Positions 35,390 through 46,088 of a stretch of DNA of 64,000 nucleotides are shown here, one piece after another (within the stretch, counting starts at the first letter, position 1; each line of letters begins with the position of its first letter). The position numbers were made by a program, and so were the translations under genes. The notes beneath the pieces were generated by a model that worked only from the letters and a program-made list of their open reading frames with translations, had not been told where the DNA came from and made no database searches. The DNA comes from Linyphia triangularis (taxonomy: Eukaryota > Arthropoda > Arachnida > Araneae > Linyphiidae): NCBI GenBank assembly GCA_963978545.1, contig OZ021721.1:100055918-100119917 (forward strand), read 5' to 3'.

Positions 35390-35880
35390 AGTGACAGTTT
35401 TCACTCGGCTTTAAAGAGAGCAAATTTTTGTCACCCCCGAAAGCAGCAGGGTGTATTCCACGCGGAGGGTGGGATAATAAAAGTGATCTAACAGTGTGTG
35501 TGAAGACAGTTTGACAAAAGGGGGTCAGGGGTGACACGTGCAGGATCTATCGTCATAGGTAATTAGGCAATTACTATGGGGCGCGACCCCCATAAACCCC
35601 AATCAAGATATTATTCATATTTGCCAGGGGTCGGGACATCTCCGGGGACTTGTGACTCAGAAAAGGGGATTTAGCGGGACGTTGCAATCCTGATTAAACA
35701 GCTCGTTTTATATTCTGAAGTTTGAAGAGTGTCGAAATGCAATTAGGGCCCTCGTAATCGGGCAATAAAATTCAGTTATTTTGCTCGTATTCACCCGCTG
35801 AGGGATGTCGGAGGGGGCTTTCGGGGAAAAGCATGTAGGTTCCCGTTAATTCCGAGTAGTTCGTCGGCAAATTCTAACAT
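35390..35880. other. G+C-enriched island, candidate conserved non-coding element
   Basis: Clearly less A+T-rich than its surroundings, single-copy in the window and without a long frame. It holds GGTAATTAGGCAATTAC near 35558, with TAATTA/CAATTA-type homeodomain-like cores, directly followed by the imperfect palindrome ATGGGGCGCGACCCCCAT. A regulatory role is inferred only from composition. Confidence 0.3.
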
Positions 35881-35892
35881 AAAATAAATGTT

Positions 35893-36069
35893 TGATTGGT
35901 TTGTGTGCTCAACGGTCTATTTTTATGCTCAATGACGGCTAATCAGTCTGGGACCTACAGCTTAACGTGAATTCCGAGCCACAACAAACATCCATGCCTA
36001 ACCCAGGATTCGAACCAGGCACCTCTGGCATGCGAAGCCAGAGCGCTAACCCCACAGTCATCAGATGGA
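35893..36069 (-). mobile_element. SINE family B, near full length
   Basis: Reverse orientation, with GTGCTCAACGGTCTATTT, ATGACGGCTAATCAG, box B complement AGGATTCGAACCAGG and head complement GTCATCAGATGG. Flanks TAAAATAAATG (35880-35890) and TAGAATAAATG (36071-36081) look like a slightly diverged target duplication. Confidence 0.85.
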
Positions 36070-36082
36070 CTAGAATAAATGG

Positions 36083-36259
36083 TTGGTTGGTTTCAGATTA
36101 TCTGGCACCGTCAGCAACAAGAGGGCTATAATTCGCCAAAACATTCGTCATTTGACAAGCCAACATACATTTACAAACACCCATGCCTTACACGGGACTC
36201 GAACCCACAACCTCGCGGTGTAGAAGCTAGCACGCTAACCACTATACCGTTTGATCGGC
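36083..36259 (-). mobile_element. SINE family A, full length
   Basis: Ends in the complement of GCCGATCAAACGG and carries the box B complement GGACTCGAACCC. It is flanked by a perfect 13-bp target duplication CTAGAATAAATGG (36070-36082, 36260-36272). The left duplication coincides with the right flank of the neighbouring family B SINE, so it inserted right beside it. The 75-codon frame here is SINE-derived. Confidence 0.93.
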
Positions 36260-36272
36260 CTAGAATAAATGG

Positions 36273-37152
36273 AGAAACGTCTGATCATCTGTTGTCGAAG
36301 TCCTGATAGTGAACGTGTAGCAAATTAAATCTGTAATAACCTATATAAGGCTTAACCTGTAGTAAATTACTATAATCTATACAAGGACGAATGTGTAGTA
36401 ACCTATAGAAAGAACATCTCATAGTGGTATTCTATTGTTGAATTTCGTGAATGTTGCAGAAGTTCAGATGTTACTTGCATTGTTTTGTCCTTCATGTAGT
36501 TTTTACGTCATGCAAATTCAATAGAAACAAGGGGGAAATATTTGTAGGATAGTAAGAAGAGATTTAAATTTTGCTCTAATAGTTCTTAACTGTATTCTGG
36601 AGTTGAAAAAATTAAAGGACAAGAAAATCGGACATTATAAAATGGAAATATTTAACACATTAATTTTTCGGAGTATGTATCGAAATACCAAGTTGTTGCC
36701 TATTGATTCGGCGTAATTTCAAGTATGCAAAGTTAGACATGTTTGAAAGGAATTGGACTCATGTTTTGACAACGGTAGATAGCAAGTTCAAACACTCTAT
36801 TATATGCATTATAGTCATTAAATTGGTTATTAGAGATTTTTTGATCAACACCTATAGAAATAATTTTTTTAATTCTTTTAAAAAATTGCTCTCTTTGGTG
36901 TCAGGTACAGGGTGTCTTAGTACTAAGGTTACAAACTTCCTAGAGAGAGATTAAGTATAGTTAGACAACTCAGAATCACAAAGCAATGATGGGTTGAAAA
37001 TGTCTTCCAGTGCCTGAATTCGCTGTAGGTGATATGTATGCATGCCTTTTTAGGGCAGATTCCTTCAGACGCTGCAGTGGGGAATCCCGACAAGCTGCAT
37101 TATAACTTGCGTACTTGAACTTGAATTAATCCTGAGTGCTGTAGCAATGCCA
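36273..37152. other. No recognisable gene
   Basis: A+T-rich. The 83-codon frame at 36703-36954 has no recognisable domain. Confidence 0.4.
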
Positions 37153-37156
37153 TTAA

Positions 37157-37420
37157 GGGGCCCATCTAGTTTGACCACATAAAAAAAAGGTGATTTTTGG
37201 GAATTTTGTTCCCGCGCGTTAAAAATAAAACGTGTTTAAAGATAAAATGATTGATTTCATTGTTTCTAATAGATAAAAATCATACTTACAGCTAATTAAA
37301 TTCATTAATTAAAATTCATTTGAAATTTTAGTATGTTATTTTTAAAGGTACAGACTATCGAAATATGCACACACAAAAAATCGATTTTTTTTTTTCAAAA
37401 TTTCACACTAGGTGTGCCCA
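37157..37420. mobile_element. TTAA-flanked MITE, 264 bp
   Basis: TTAA at 37153-37156 and 37421-37424. Left end GGGGCCCATCTAGTTTGA, right end complement TGGGCACACCTAGTGTGA. Ends match imperfectly, so it is old. There is no coding capacity. Confidence 0.65.
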
Positions 37421-37630
37421 TTAAACCATCTCTGGAAAGCACTTCCCAACCATCATTGCTATTTGATTCTGAGTCGTCTAGTGTACCTTACCTCTCCTAG
37501 AAGTTGGAAACCCTGGTGCTGAGACACCTTGCATAAGGAACACAATAAGATGGCACGTGAAAGGAACGGGTACGAAATTTAACTCCATATAACACAGTAT
37601 GCTTTTACAGGGTCTTAAACAAAGGAATTC

Positions 37631-38117
37631 CTAACTTTGAAATTACATAACTGCAAAACAGTGAGAGACAGAAACAAGTGACAAGTAGTATGATGGATAG
37701 ACATATATAGAAATTTAAATACAGTTGCTTGAAAAATTAATTGAAGCGAGTAAATTTAAAGACAGCTGGTTTACCGATGAGGCCCATTTTAATTTGGTTG
37801 GCTTTGTCATCAAACAAAACTAGTGAATATGGATACTGAAACCTGTCTATGTGTATTGCAAAATCACTGTATTCTGCAAAAGGGACCGTTTAGGCTGCAC
37901 TATCCGGTAAAGATTAATCATAAGGACCTTTTCATTTGAGAAACGATGAATTCATTCCACTATATTAAGATTTTATAACAATTTGTTACCTCAGTTGAAT
38001 ATTGTAACTAATTTTGTAAACCCGTGTATTTAAAATTCCATACCTGTTTACCGAACGTACTACTTGTCTCTTCTTTATGTTACCCATTATTTCACAGTTA
38101 CGTTATTTCAAAGTTAG
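37631..38117 (+). pseudogene. Tc1/mariner-like DDE transposase remnant with TIRs, copy 1 (empty site)
   Basis: Imperfect TIRs: left CTAACTTTGAAATTACATAA, right the complement of CTAACTTTGAAATAACGTAA. Inside, the plus strand reads WFTDEAHFNLVGF (from 37767), where D recalls the first catalytic aspartate of Tc1/mariner-type transposases, then after stops and a frame change SLYSAKGTV.AALSGK. Most of the gene is deleted. Near 37972 this copy has the undivided sequence TATATTAAGATTTTATAAC, the empty version of the site interrupted in copy 2. Confidence 0.65.
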
Positions 38118-38440
38118 ATAGCCTTTTCTGAAAGACAGAAACAAGTGACAAGTGGTATAATGGACGGACATATATAGAAATTTAAATACAGCTGTTTGAA
38201 AACTTGATTGAAGCGAGGAAATTTATGACGTCTACATCTGGTTTACCGATGCGGTTCATTTTCATTTGGTTAGATTTGTCTACAAGCAAAACTAGTGAAT
38301 ATGGATACTGAAAGCCGTCTATGTGTTTTGAAAAATCACTGTATTCTGCAAAAGGGACCGTTTGGGCTGCATTATCTAGTAAAAGGAAATCCTGACGTCA
38401 TTTTCATGAGAGAAATGATGAATTAATTCCGCTATATTAA

Positions 38441-38761
38441 AGGGAGTCAGAGTTTAAGAACGTCAAAAAATCAATATTGAGATTAAATTGTAAAAAAAAA
38501 AAAATTTAAAAAAAAAATTGAAACCGACGGTGCAAAAAGTTTTAATTTCTCTAAATTAGAAGTATTTTTTTTAAAAAGTGTTGTGTATCAATTTGTATCA
38601 TCGTTTTCAATTTTAACGGCCCATATCTCACACGCAATTTCGGAGGAACATTTACTCAAAAACTATTAAAGATAAATTCCTAAAAATTTAAACATATATT
38701 CTTATCAATATATTATTTCACAATTTGAGTGTAGCATTTTCATATATTTTGTTTTGTTTCT

Positions 38762-38826
<65 letters not shown>

Positions 38827-39092
38827 AATAATAATAATAATAATAATTTTGAAACCGACGGTGCAAAAAGTTTTAATCTCGCTAAATTAGAAGTATTTTT
38901 TTTAAAAAGTATTGTGCATCAATTTGTATCATCGTTTCCAATTTTAACGGCCCATATCTCACACGCAATTTTGGAGGAACATTTACTCAAAAACTATTAA
39001 AGATAAATTATTAAAATTTTTAACATATATTCTTATCAATATATTATTTCACAATTTGAGTGTAGCATTTTCAAATATTTTGTTTTGTTTCT

Positions 39093-39157
<65 letters not shown>

Positions 39158-39423
39158 AATAATAATAATAATAATAATTTTGAAACCGACGGTGCAAAAA
39201 GTTTTAATCTCGCTAAATTAGAAGTATTTTTTTTAAAAAGTATTGTGCATCAATTTGTATCATCGTTTCCAATTTTAACGGCCCATATCTCACACGCAAT
39301 TTTGGAGGAACATTTACTCAAAAACTATTAAAGATAAATTATTAAAATTTTTAACATATATTCTTATCAATATATTATTTCACAATTTGAGTGTAGCATT
39401 TTCAAATATTTTGTTTTGTTTCT

Positions 39424-39486
<63 letters not shown>

Positions 39487-40195
39487 AATAATAATAATAA
39501 TAATAATAATTTTGAAACCGACGGTGCAAAAAGTTTTAATTTCGCTAAATTAGAAGTATTTTTTTTAAAAAGTATTGTGCATCAATTTGTATCATCGTTT
39601 CCAATTTTAACGGCCCATATCTCACACGCAATTTTGGAGGAACATTTACTCAAAAACTATTAAAGATAAATTATTAAAATTTTTAACATATATTCTTATC
39701 AATATATTATTTCACAATTTGAGTGTAGCATTTTCAAATATTTTGTTTTGTTTCTCCACAAAAAAAAAAAAAAAAAAAAAAAAAAATTATAAGGTCTGAC
39801 GTTCTATAGAATTTTCAAAAATTTTCATTTTTGGTTACCAATAAAACAGTATAAAATCTTTAATTTCAAAAATATTAAAAAAGCTGCTCTCAAATTGTGT
39901 AATATATTGCTAAGAATATATGTTAAAAATTTTAGACATTTATCTTTAATAGTTTTTGAGTAAATGTTCCTTACGTCTTCAAAATTGCGTTTGGAGATAT
40001 GGGCCGTTAAAGTCGTAAACGATAATACAAATTGAAACACAACACTTTTTTTTAAAAAAATATGTAAAAAAAAAAAATACCTCTAATTTATCGAGATTAA
40101 AACTTTTTGCACGCTCGGATTTAAAATTGTTTGTAGTTTTTTTACAATATTAATCTCAAAACTGATTTTTTAACGTTCTTAAACTTTGACTCCCC
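38441..40195. mobile_element. TTAA-flanked element, 1755 bp, inside transposase remnant copy 2
   Basis: TTAA at 38437-38440 and 40196-40199 encloses ends AGGGAGTCAGAGTTTAAGAA and the complement of GGGGAGTCAAAGTTTAAGAA. The inverted homology extends several hundred bp: GAAACCGACGGTGC (38520) pairs with the inverted segment near 40110. The left arm has been tandemly amplified inside the element. The host repeat's copy 1 preserves the empty site. There is no transposase frame. Confidence 0.85.
38520..39759. repeat. 331-bp tandem array with (CA)n and (AAT)n
   Basis: GAAACCGACGGTGCAAAAAG occurs at 38520, 38851, 39182 and 39514. Units 1-3 end in ~60 bp of CA repeat (38763-38822, 39094-39153, 39425-39482) plus an AAT run. 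Unit 4 ends in a 27-base A tract instead. The identical 91-codon frames at 38725 and 39056 (poly Thr-His, poly Asn) are products of this repeat. Confidence 0.95.
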
Positions 40196-40816
40196 TTAAG
40201 ATTTCACAACAATTTGTTACCACATTTCAATATTGTAACTAACTTTGCAATTCAGTGTATATAAAATTCCACACCTGTTTATCGAACATTCTACTTGTAT
40301 CTTCTTTCTGTTACTCATTATTTCACAGTTATTTTATTTCAAAGTTAGGTAGCTTTTTCTTGAAGACCTTGTAGAAATAAATTTCATGTTTAACTTCCAA
40401 ACAAAAATATTTTATGGGTGTGTGATAGTAAACAAAAAATAAAAAAAAGTATTAGCAAATACAACAATTCTAAAAAGTACAGTTTTGAAGCCAAAGTGTC
40501 CACCACTGTCTAGATCGATGTCAATGTATGTATTCATAGGATGGGTAAATCTTCTCAAACAAAGAAGTTTTGCGATGGCTTTTACCGTTATCTAAATGGA
40601 CTTCTTGACAGGAAATTCGAAACGACGTTGAGAAAGGCGACTCAATAGAGATCGATCTTTTCAACTTTTCCTATTTTGACATACACGATTCAGACTATGG
40701 GAAGGATGGCTGCTGAATTGAGGATGGAGAGTGTTTTTACTTTAAAAAATAAAAGGTACCACATGAATAAATAAGATTTGGAAATTGTCCTCTTGCCAAA
40801 TTGGAAAAAATTTGGT

Positions 40817-42070
40817 TTGAAGAAATTTTAATTTTTGGTTTGATGATAAAACACTAGTGAAATGTCTTACTTAAAAATCAGTTTGAACATTTTTATTTTA
40901 AACAAGAAAAGTTTTTTTTATTTATGGTTCTATTAAAATTCGCTTCATAATAAAATTTATTGCACTTATTTTCTAACTGAAAGAGATTTTTTTTTCACAC
41001 CGGTATCAAAAGAGTTCTATTACATTTTTCTTAAGGGGATGTAACAGTCTTCGATGAAATTTAAAAGCAGTATTTACATCCAACTTCAATGTCCTATAAA
41101 TTATTTAATTTTCAATATATATGCACATTTTTGCACATGATTTATTGTTGAATATTTGTTAATATAGTAATTGTGTAAAAATAATCAAAAAATTGAATAA
41201 TTTAATTTTATAAACATTTTTTGAACGATGACATTTTTTTAGATTTAAAAAATAGTCATTTGCCTTGGTATACTTTAAAAAACATCTATTTCATATTTCA
41301 TATTAATTTTTGTGTAACATATTATACAGAAGTGAGTTTTATATTGTTGACCTAAAATATTTACTATAAATATGTATATATATATTTTATTATAGATTTT
41401 ATGTCGAAAAAAAAGTTATTTTTAGTGCATACAAAATGAATAATTTTTTAATAAATTTCAAAAGCACTATTGCTTTAAAAAATAGGTCAGCAAATTAATT
41501 CCAAATGTTTACTTAACATTGGTATTTTTTAAATAAATATTTATAGATTATTTTCTTTATAAAGTGTACCAAGGCAAATGACTATTTTTTAAATCTAAAA
41601 AACTTCATCGTTCAAAAAATGTTTATAAAATTAAATTATTTAATTTTTTGATTATTTTTACACAATTACTATATTAACAAATATTCAACAATAAATCCTG
41701 TGCAAAAAATGTGCATATATATTGAAAATTAAATAATTTATAGGACATTGAAGTTGGATGTAAATACTGCTTTTAAATTTCGTCGAAGACTATTACGACC
41801 CCTTAAAATGTCTCCGGAAATTATCGTCGCTATAATATTTATTAACTATACAACAATTCATAATTTGTTTGGGATTTATTTGCTTTCTGACCGTTCATCT
41901 ATAATCATAGAAATCGAGATATCTGTTAAGTCATATGATTTTCATATTTTTTTTTTTTATAATTACATGTTATTAATTTTTGTTCTATTGAGAATGCATG
42001 CCTGTAAGAAGATTTTCTATTGAGAATGCAATGAGTGTTTCCAAGTAATCCTCATTGGTTCGTCGTACGA
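40817..42070 (+). repeat. Dispersed repeat R3, filled copy (partner at 48226-48735)
   Basis: Homology to 48226-48735 runs from TGAAGAAATTTTAATTTTTG to CCTCATTGGTTCG, interrupted by the MITE at 41036-41802. Shared blocks on both sides of the insert include TGAAATGTCTTACTTAAAAA and CGTTCATCTATAATCATA. The class is unknown. The 91-codon frame at 41748-42023 straddles the MITE junction. Confidence 0.85.
41036..41802. mobile_element. TTAA-flanked palindromic MITE, 767 bp
   Basis: TTAA at 41032-41035 and 41803-41806. Left end GGGGATGTAACAGTCTTCGA, right end complement GGGGTCGTAATAGTCTTCGA. The arms are about 245 bp and nearly perfect around a ~280-bp centre. The matching position in R3 at 48 kb has no insert. 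Confidence 0.92.
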
Positions 42071-42079
42071 ACCAGCCAA

Positions 42080-44744
42080 TTTTTCAGTTGTTTATGAAAT
42101 TGAATTATTTAGTTAAAATGATAGTTTCGATGTATATAATTTTCAGGATATTAATTTTTAATTTCAGGCTTTTTTTAAGGATAGTTAAGTTGTAGTTCTC
42201 TCATAAGTAGTTATCATTAGGCAGAACAGCTTTTAACAGAAACATTGGTATTTAAAATATGAACGACGTATAGTGAATCTCATAGTTTATTGAATTTTTT
42301 TTTTTTAAATAAATCAGCTAATATTGAAGTAGAGAACAATCCGACATTGAAAATTCATTTTCAAATGTTGTTGCTTAATTAAAATGGAGTTTTCAAAATG
42401 ATGGCCGAATGTATGAATATATTTCTTTTAATCCTAATTTCCAATAACATGTTTATAGTATCCGAATACCATTCCAATTTTATAAATAATTACACATTAT
42501 ATAAAATGATTATAGTTAAAGTCCAATTTCGAAAAGTGAAAAAGAATTTTTGGTCAGAATGACCTGAAATTTGACATAAATAAATGCAAAGAAGAGAAGG
42601 AAATGTCATGGCATTACGAAAAAATACTTCGAAACCGTTTTTCTTTTCTTATGATGATATGGCATATCCCTTTCGCATATTTTCAGATAAAAGCTCGAGT
42701 CATTCTAACCTGTGACTCTTTGTTCTTTTTGTACAACTTTATTAAAATTTAATTTTGATTATAATCACCCAGTATTTCGTAAATTCCAATTTTATTTTGA
42801 TTCTGCAACGTCTTTTAATTATAGTGAAAATGGGTAAAGTTTAATGAAAACGGTTAGGATATTTAGGTTTTCTTGAGGAGTTTTCTCGTCAACGTTCAAA
42901 CGTATATGAAACTTAATTATACTTTACTTTTTAAAGTTGTGTTTGTGGGTTTACGATTAACTTAAATAACTATCGATCAGATGTCAACTTTCGAAGCAAA
43001 ACATACATTTGGTCCTAAAGTTGCCAATGTTGAACTTTCAGTGCTTTTTCCCCATTTAGAAGAAGAAAAAAAAATCATCCACTTGTTACTTGCAAAAGGC
43101 TTGTTCGTCTTTTGCAGTAAATCTCATCCTAATGCTGTCCACGCTCGTTCAATTTGAGACATGACTATTTTTTCCAGGATTGAAAAAAAAAAAAAAAAAA
43201 AAAAAAAGATACAGCCCATCTCAACATTACTGCTTCTTTACATAAGTTAAAAATGAATCGTAAAAATGAAACTCTCAGTTTATTTTATAATGTTTATAAA
43301 ATGTATTGTTTTCACTTGCTGATCTTTGCCACAAATTAAAGGTGCTTGGAGAAAAAGTTATGATACAGCTATTCATAGATTAATTAGGGCTCCAGTCACC
43401 CGGCATTTAAAGGCAGTGAGCTCATGAGTGGTAGGTATATCATTTGTTCGATCCTGCTTCGATAAATACTAGTGTGCATGATAATGAGGGCCACTGCCGA
43501 TTCAATAGGTCGTGGCCTCAATGCCCTCTCTTTTTTGTGGTGAAATTGGAAATTGAAAGATGTGCGCGCGATAAGGACTCGACCTCGTAATATTATGGTA
43601 ACTCAAAATTATGGGGGTATTTGGCTGTGATAATCTCTTCATAGTGGTAGAAACAAATAACCAGAACCATGTGTGTGTATTCAAACTAAACTAAACTTAT
43701 GCAATATTAAATCCATCCAATGAAACCTGAGAATATTATTTTGATAAATTTCCCAATAAGTATCCACAATTTGGAGCTCAAAAGCATATTCTACACACAT
43801 TTGAACTGCTAAAAACCTTAAGAGTTAATATTGTAGCCTTTTAGATTATATCACAAACCAGGTTTATTTCTTTTGTTGCATTGTTTTCTATCACCATGTA
43901 TTCTTAGTGATACTATATAAACCAAAAGCTTTCCTACTGATGGCAAGACTCAAGAAATCTTCTAATCCAAACGTTTTATGGCTCTTACAAAGTGTTATTC
44001 CATCAACGAATTCCGTAGTCCACGCCGATAACCCTTGCTTTGAAAAATTGAACAAGCAATAAATTGGTTAACGGCCTTATATTGGCAACTTGAAATTCAG
44101 ACCTTGTATATGACGTCTTTTCTAATCTACTTTCTTCAGGTAGCTCAACAATGACACGGAGGTGTTAATTTCTACAAGTTGGGCTTTATACAGCTCGTAA
44201 AACTGGCTGGATGTAGTCAATTCAAGACAGTCCCAAATATCCCTCTATGCAATTGAACGTGTGTTGGGATATTTACCGGATAACTCAATTATTCTTTTCC
44301 ATATTATCATGAGAGATCAGAATAAATTCCATGAAGAGAATTTCACAGTAGTAAACGGAATAATAGTCTTTCGTTGGTGTGGAATGCCTTAGTTTCATTG
44401 TGATAATCCGATGGAAAAGACATCAATGATATTGGTTTGCTTTGATGAGTTGGAATATCTTAATTCTTTAGCTAGAGAAAGACAACGTAAGTTCCGAAAA
44501 GATTCGACAACTATACTAAACAGCTCTAATCACATGTATGAAATTTGGTGGAAAAGATAAATCTTGTGTTGATTTAATTTTAGTCTATTATTCCAATATC
44601 ATAAATCAGGAAAAAGAACATTTACCATTGTTTATTGTTTTACAATATAGTCGTCAGCTGCTAAATAAGTATTTTTGGACTATTACTCTTCATTTACAAG
44701 AGTAAAAATACATAAGAATAAATTGGTAAATAATATAATCCTTA
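42080..44744. other. No recognisable gene
   Basis: A+T-rich, with an A tract at 43183-43207. About 43380-43680 and 43980-44450 are somewhat less A+T-rich. Short frames (43502-43684, 44690-44878) have no domains. Confidence 0.35.
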
Positions 44745-45242
44745 AAAATAGTTTTTAATATAAATCCTTTATAGGCAATGTCAATTTTTATATACATTAA
44801 CAAAGCGGCGTTTCTGTTTCCATCGTGCGCTTGGTGCTGCCATTTAATTTTAAAGTTAAAAATATCTCTATCGGCCAAATATACGATAAACTATTTTTCA
44901 AAATTTATTAATTAAAAATGAATGTGAATTTATGCACTCATATCCACCTATCTTTTATTTATTCTGATTAAAACAACTTTATTATTCATTTATTAAAACA
45001 ATTTTGTCAACAGGGTAGAGTTTCTTCAATGATTGGTTAAATGCTATTTCAGCGTGATTGGATGACGGCAAGATGATTTATTAGTATTCTGTAAAAGCGA
45101 TATTTTAGTGACAGTGACAGCTGCCAAAATTTTATGAAATGCATTGTTATCTACATTGAATCTATCTTCCAAGTTTCAGTCCACTTGGATGGCGTAAAAG
45201 GGGTTAATTAAGTATCTCCAGATATGCCCGCCATTAACATAT
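44745..45242 (+). repeat. Dispersed repeat family R2, forward copy
   Basis: Inverted partner of 23062-23545; its left part also matches the hAT-type interior at 31585-31800. It ends near GATATGCCCGCC, which matches the complement of GGCGGGCAAATC near 23080. Confidence 0.8.
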
Positions 45243-45719
45243 TCAGCCAACCAAACACACAAAATCGAAGTAAATATAAAGATTTAAAAATACACGTTTT
45301 AATGCACTATTAACACGCACTAACAATGTTCTGTAGTTTTGATACAAGGTTTTCAGAAGGTGTTTATAAATGCTAAAATTTATACTATGTTGTAGCACAC
45401 TTTTTAATTAAAAACTGAATATAATAGTTGAACAATGGTGTTTAAAGTTTATTAGACACTTCACAATTTAACCTCTATTTTCATGCCTTAAGAATAATTT
45501 CACATTCAGTCGCCCACTCAAAAAATAGATTGAAAAAAAAAAAATCCCTTGCTGGATGGGCACAAATAAGTTCGGAAATGTAACTGTATAATGGTATATA
45601 ACTAAGCATACTTGATCAAATAGTTATGTACATCTATGGTGATATTTCATTGCCTAACTAATTTCTGTATTCACTATAGGATGTCTTGATTATGGGTCTA
45701 AAAACCATATAAAGTTTAT

Positions 45720-45875
45720 TTTTGTACACTCCATAGAGAGTTTAGATTATTTATGTACTCACCGTAGGGAGTTTAGATTATTTGTGTACAGACCGTAGAG
45801 TGTTTAGTAATTTGTTTACTCATCGTACATAGTTTAGATTGTTTGTATACACACAGCATAAAGTTTAGATTATTA
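45720..45875. repeat. Degenerate tandem repeat, ~5 x 31 bp
   Basis: Five diverged units of the type TGTACTCACCGTAGGGAGTT followed by TAGATTATTT. Spacing is roughly 30-34 bp. Confidence 0.75.
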
Positions 45876-45895
45876 GCTTCATTTTTAAGCTTAGA

Positions 45896-46075
45896 TTGGT
45901 TGGTTGTTTTCAGATTATCTGGCGCCGTCAGCAACACGAGGGCTATAATGCGCCGAAACATTTGTCATTAGACAAGCCAACATACATTTACAAACACCCA
46001 TGCCAACACGGGACTCGAACCCGCAACCTCGTGGTCTAGAAGCCAGCACGCTAACCACTGTACCGTTTGGTCGGC
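45896..46075 (-). mobile_element. SINE family A, full length
   Basis: Starts with TTGGTTGGTTG tail complement and ends with the head complement CCGTTTGGTCGGC; box B complement GGACTCGAACCC is intact. Flanks TTTTAAGCTTAGA (45883-45895) and TTTTAAACTTGGA (46076-46088) are a 13-bp target duplication with two mismatches. Confidence 0.92.
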
Positions 46076-46088
46076 TTTTAAACTTGGA

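Larger units (their letters stand above)
38133..40348 (+). pseudogene. Transposase remnant, copy 2, interrupted by a TTAA element
   Basis: Head-to-tail with copy 1: AGACAGAAACAAGTGACAAG at 37666 and 38133, 467 bp apart. Homology runs 38133-38440 and resumes at 40196-40348 after a 1755-bp insert. It keeps WFTDAVHFHL (so E is changed to A after D) and SAKGTVWAAL. It ends at the same TIR sequence, TTTCAAAGTTAG, at 40348. Copy 2 lacks the left ~35 bp of the element. Confidence 0.7.

Noticed and set aside
38725..39331. Two identical 91-codon genes with Thr-His and Asn repeats
   Set aside because: Both arise from CA and AAT microsatellites in the 331-bp tandem units.
42535..42720. Weak inverted repeat around GGTCAGAATGACC and GAGTCATTCTAACC
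   Set aside because: Arms match poorly beyond ~14 bases and no flanking duplication is seen, so it is not listed as an element.
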